This document shows positions 62,700 through 64,000 of a DNA stretch of 64,000 nt, in pieces. Numbering within the stretch: position 1 is the first letter of the stretch; each line of letters starts with the position of its first letter. Location of the stretch: the NCBI RefSeq assembly GCF_946886895.1, contig NZ_CAMPJO010000002.1, positions 124,001-188,000 of the forward strand, given 5' to 3'. The notes below the pieces were generated by a model. The model was given only the letters and a program-made list of their open reading frames with translations, did no database searches and was not told the origin of the DNA. The DNA comes from an uncultured Marinobacter sp. (GTDB lineage: Bacteria > Pseudomonadota > Gammaproteobacteria > Pseudomonadales > Oleiphilaceae). The position numbers and the translations under genes are program-made.

Positions 62700-62705
62700 T
62701 ATAAT
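62700..62705 (+). promoter_or_regulatory. -10 element of the ffh promoter
   Basis: A perfect TATAAT lies 85 bp upstream of the ffh start codon in the 180-bp divergent region. The -35 at 17-bp spacing is poor (TCGTTT), and TTGACC at 62664 is too far upstream for normal spacing, so only the -10 is supported. Confidence 0.45.
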
Positions 62706-62790
62706 GTCGCGATTATGCAACTGGAATCAAGGAGCCGGACCCGGCTCGGAGATCATTGCATTCCATTTATCCGGGGTACGGAAGAGCAGC

Positions 62791-64000
62791 ATGTTTGAGA
62801 ACCTCCAAGACCGACTTTCCGGTAGCCTGCGCAAGATTTCCGGTCAGGCGCGGCTCACCGATGACAATATAAAGGATACACTCCGCGACGTTCGGATGGC
62901 TCTGCTGGAGGCCGATGTCGCACTGCCGGTTGTCAAGGACTTTGTGGAAAGTGTCCGGAACCGGGCCATTGGCCAGGAGGTGCAGCGCAGCCTGACGCCG
63001 GGGCAGGTCTTCATCAAGGTGGTTCAGCAGGAGCTGGAGCGGGTGATGGGTGAGGGTAATGAGTCCCTCAACCTGTCGGTGCAACCGCCGGCGGTGATCA
63101 TGATGGCGGGTCTGCAGGGTGCAGGTAAAACCACCACGGTGGCCAAGCTGTCCCGTTTCCTCAAAGAGCGCCAGAAGAAGTCGGTCCTGGTGGTGAGTGC
63201 CGACGTCTATCGTCCGGCCGCTATCCGTCAGTTGGAAACCCTGGCGGGCGAGGTTGGCGTCGAGTTTTTCCCGAGCACGGCGGATCAGGATCCCGTGGCG
63301 ATTGCCGAAGGCGCCATTGCCGCCGCCCGCAAGAAACACGTGGATGTGGTGATTCTGGATACCGCGGGCCGCCTGCACATCGATGACCAGATGATGGGCG
63401 AGATCGGGCGACTGCACAAAGCCGTGAACCCGGTAGAGACCCTGTTTGTGGTTGATGCCATGACGGGTCAGGATGCCGCCAATACGGCAAAGGCCTTTAA
63501 CGACGCTCTGCCACTGACCGGTGTCGTGCTCACCAAGACCGACGGTGACGCCCGCGGCGGTGCCGCGCTCTCGGTGCGTCACATCACCGGTAAGCCGATC
63601 AAGTTCCTGGGTGTGGGTGAGAAGTCAGACGCGCTCGAGCCTTTCTATCCGGATCGGGTGGCCTCCAGGATCCTTGGCATGGGTGACGTGCTCTCCCTGA
63701 TTGAGGAGGCTGAGCGCAAACTGGACCAGAAGAAGGCCCAGAAGCTCACCAAAAAAATCAAAAAAGGCAAAAGCTTTGATCTTGAAGACTTCCGGGATCA
63801 GCTTCAGCAGATGAAGAGCATGGGTGGCATTGGCGGCCTGATGGACAAGCTCCCGGGCATGGGGCAGATGGCCCAGATGGCGCAGCAGCAGGTCAATGAC
63901 AAGTCCATGGGACAGATGGAGGCCATTATCTGCTCAATGACGCCCAAGGAGCGCCGCTATCCGGATGTGATCAACAACTCCCGGAAGCGCCGCATCGCGA
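62791..64000 (+). CDS. ffh: Signal recognition particle protein Ffh (3' end outside window)
   Basis: Ffh binds 4.5S RNA and signal sequences and targets nascent membrane proteins to FtsY. From the ATG at 62791 the frame stays open to the window edge, giving 403 of about 455-460 residues. The N domain begins MFENLQDRLSGSLRKISGQ. The GTPase has AGLQGAGKTTTVAKLS (G1), VSADVYRPAAIRQLE, ILDTAGRLHID (G3) and VLTKTDGDARGGAAL (G4). The methionine-rich M domain starts with MKSMGGIGGLMDKLPGMGQMAQMAQ, and the window ends within the RNA-binding segment NNSRKRRIA. It faces ypjD and corB, as in other gammaproteobacteria. Confidence 0.97.
   Translation, partial: MFENLQDRLSGSLRKISGQARLTDDNIKDTLRDVRMALLEADVALPVVKDFVESVRNRAIGQEVQRSLTPGQVFIKVVQQELERVMGEGNESLNLSVQPPAVIMMAGLQGAGKTTTVAKLSRFLKERQKKSVLVVSADVYRPAAIRQLETLAGEVGVEFFPSTADQDPVAIAEGAIAAARKKHVDVVILDTAGRLHIDDQMMGEIGRLHKAVNPVETLFVVDAMTGQDAANTAKAFNDALPLTGVVLTKTDGDARGGAALSVRHITGKPIKFLGVGEKSDALEPFYPDRVASRILGMGDVLSLIEEAERKLDQKKAQKLTKKIKKGKSFDLEDFRDQLQQMKSMGGIGGLMDKLPGMGQMAQMAQQQVNDKSMGQMEAIICSMTPKERRYPDVINNSRKRRIA

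Overview
The window looks like chromosome from a marine gammaproteobacterium, most probably Marinobacter or a close relative. The gene order lolB-ispE-tRNA-Gln-prs-rplY-pth facing hemA-prfA-prmC-moeB, the min operon next to a DUF1244 gene, the TAXI-type TRAP transporter, and the ypjD/corB pair facing ffh are all typical of that group. Genus is an inference from protein character and synteny; no search was run. Most of the window is GC-rich housekeeping sequence. The accessory part is about 17.1-29.4 kb, whose cas genes and flanking unknown gene read as visibly less GC-rich.

Layout. 1-5.6 kb (minus strand): TPR lipoprotein, lolB, ispE, tRNA-Gln, prs, rplY and the start of pth. 5.8-9.8 kb (plus): hemA-prfA-prmC-moeB. 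9.9-11.3 kb (minus): DNA photolyase. 11.4-16.0 kb (plus): a tight operon of a DUF432-like protein, a MscS channel, a retropepsin-like RimB, the ATP-grasp ligase RimK and an AstE-like deacylase, then yjbQ. 16.1-17.1 kb: a WYL-domain regulator. 17.2-25.0 kb: a complete type I-C CRISPR-Cas operon (cas3-cas5c-cas8c-cas7c-cas4-cas1-cas2) with a small YgiT-type zinc-finger gene inserted between cas7c and cas4. 25.1-28.5 kb: an array of 52 repeats and 51 spacers. 28.7-29.4 kb: an unknown gene broken by an in-frame TAG. 29.6-36.1 kb: a TAXI TRAP transporter with its DctB/DctD-type two-component system. 36.2-41.2 kb (minus): PhoH-family ATPase, CBS protein, START protein, minE-minD-minC, DUF1244. 41.3-45.3 kb: SOS-controlled dinB, a PAP2 phosphatase plus GT4 glycosyltransferase pair, and an aldo/keto reductase. 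45.5-50.2 kb: a small exported protein, a large acetyl-CoA hydrolase/transferase, an FKBP isomerase, and olsB-olsA for ornithine lipids. 50.5-54.6 kb: a BfmRS/RstAB-like two-component system and glpK. 54.6-64.0 kb: an FbpC-like ATPase, argF, grxD, a TonB-like protein, a DUF1631 protein, corB, ypjD and the first part of ffh.

How the parts connect. The TRAP operon has a well-placed sigma-54 promoter and an upstream 16-bp palindrome, matching the sigma-54 activator DctD encoded downstream. The glycosyltransferase-PAP2 operon and the olsBA operon each carry 11-bp-phased Pho-box-like direct repeats in the correct orientation, ending exactly 48 nt before their start codons. This suggests a phosphate-starvation membrane-lipid remodelling regulon. 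The best candidates for something not ordinarily described are the orphan zinc-finger gene inside the cas operon, the internal CRISPR repeat that has lost exactly its 11-nt handle, the WYL regulator with palindromes ahead of cas3, the interrupted gene behind the array, and the RimB-RimK-AstE-MscS operon.
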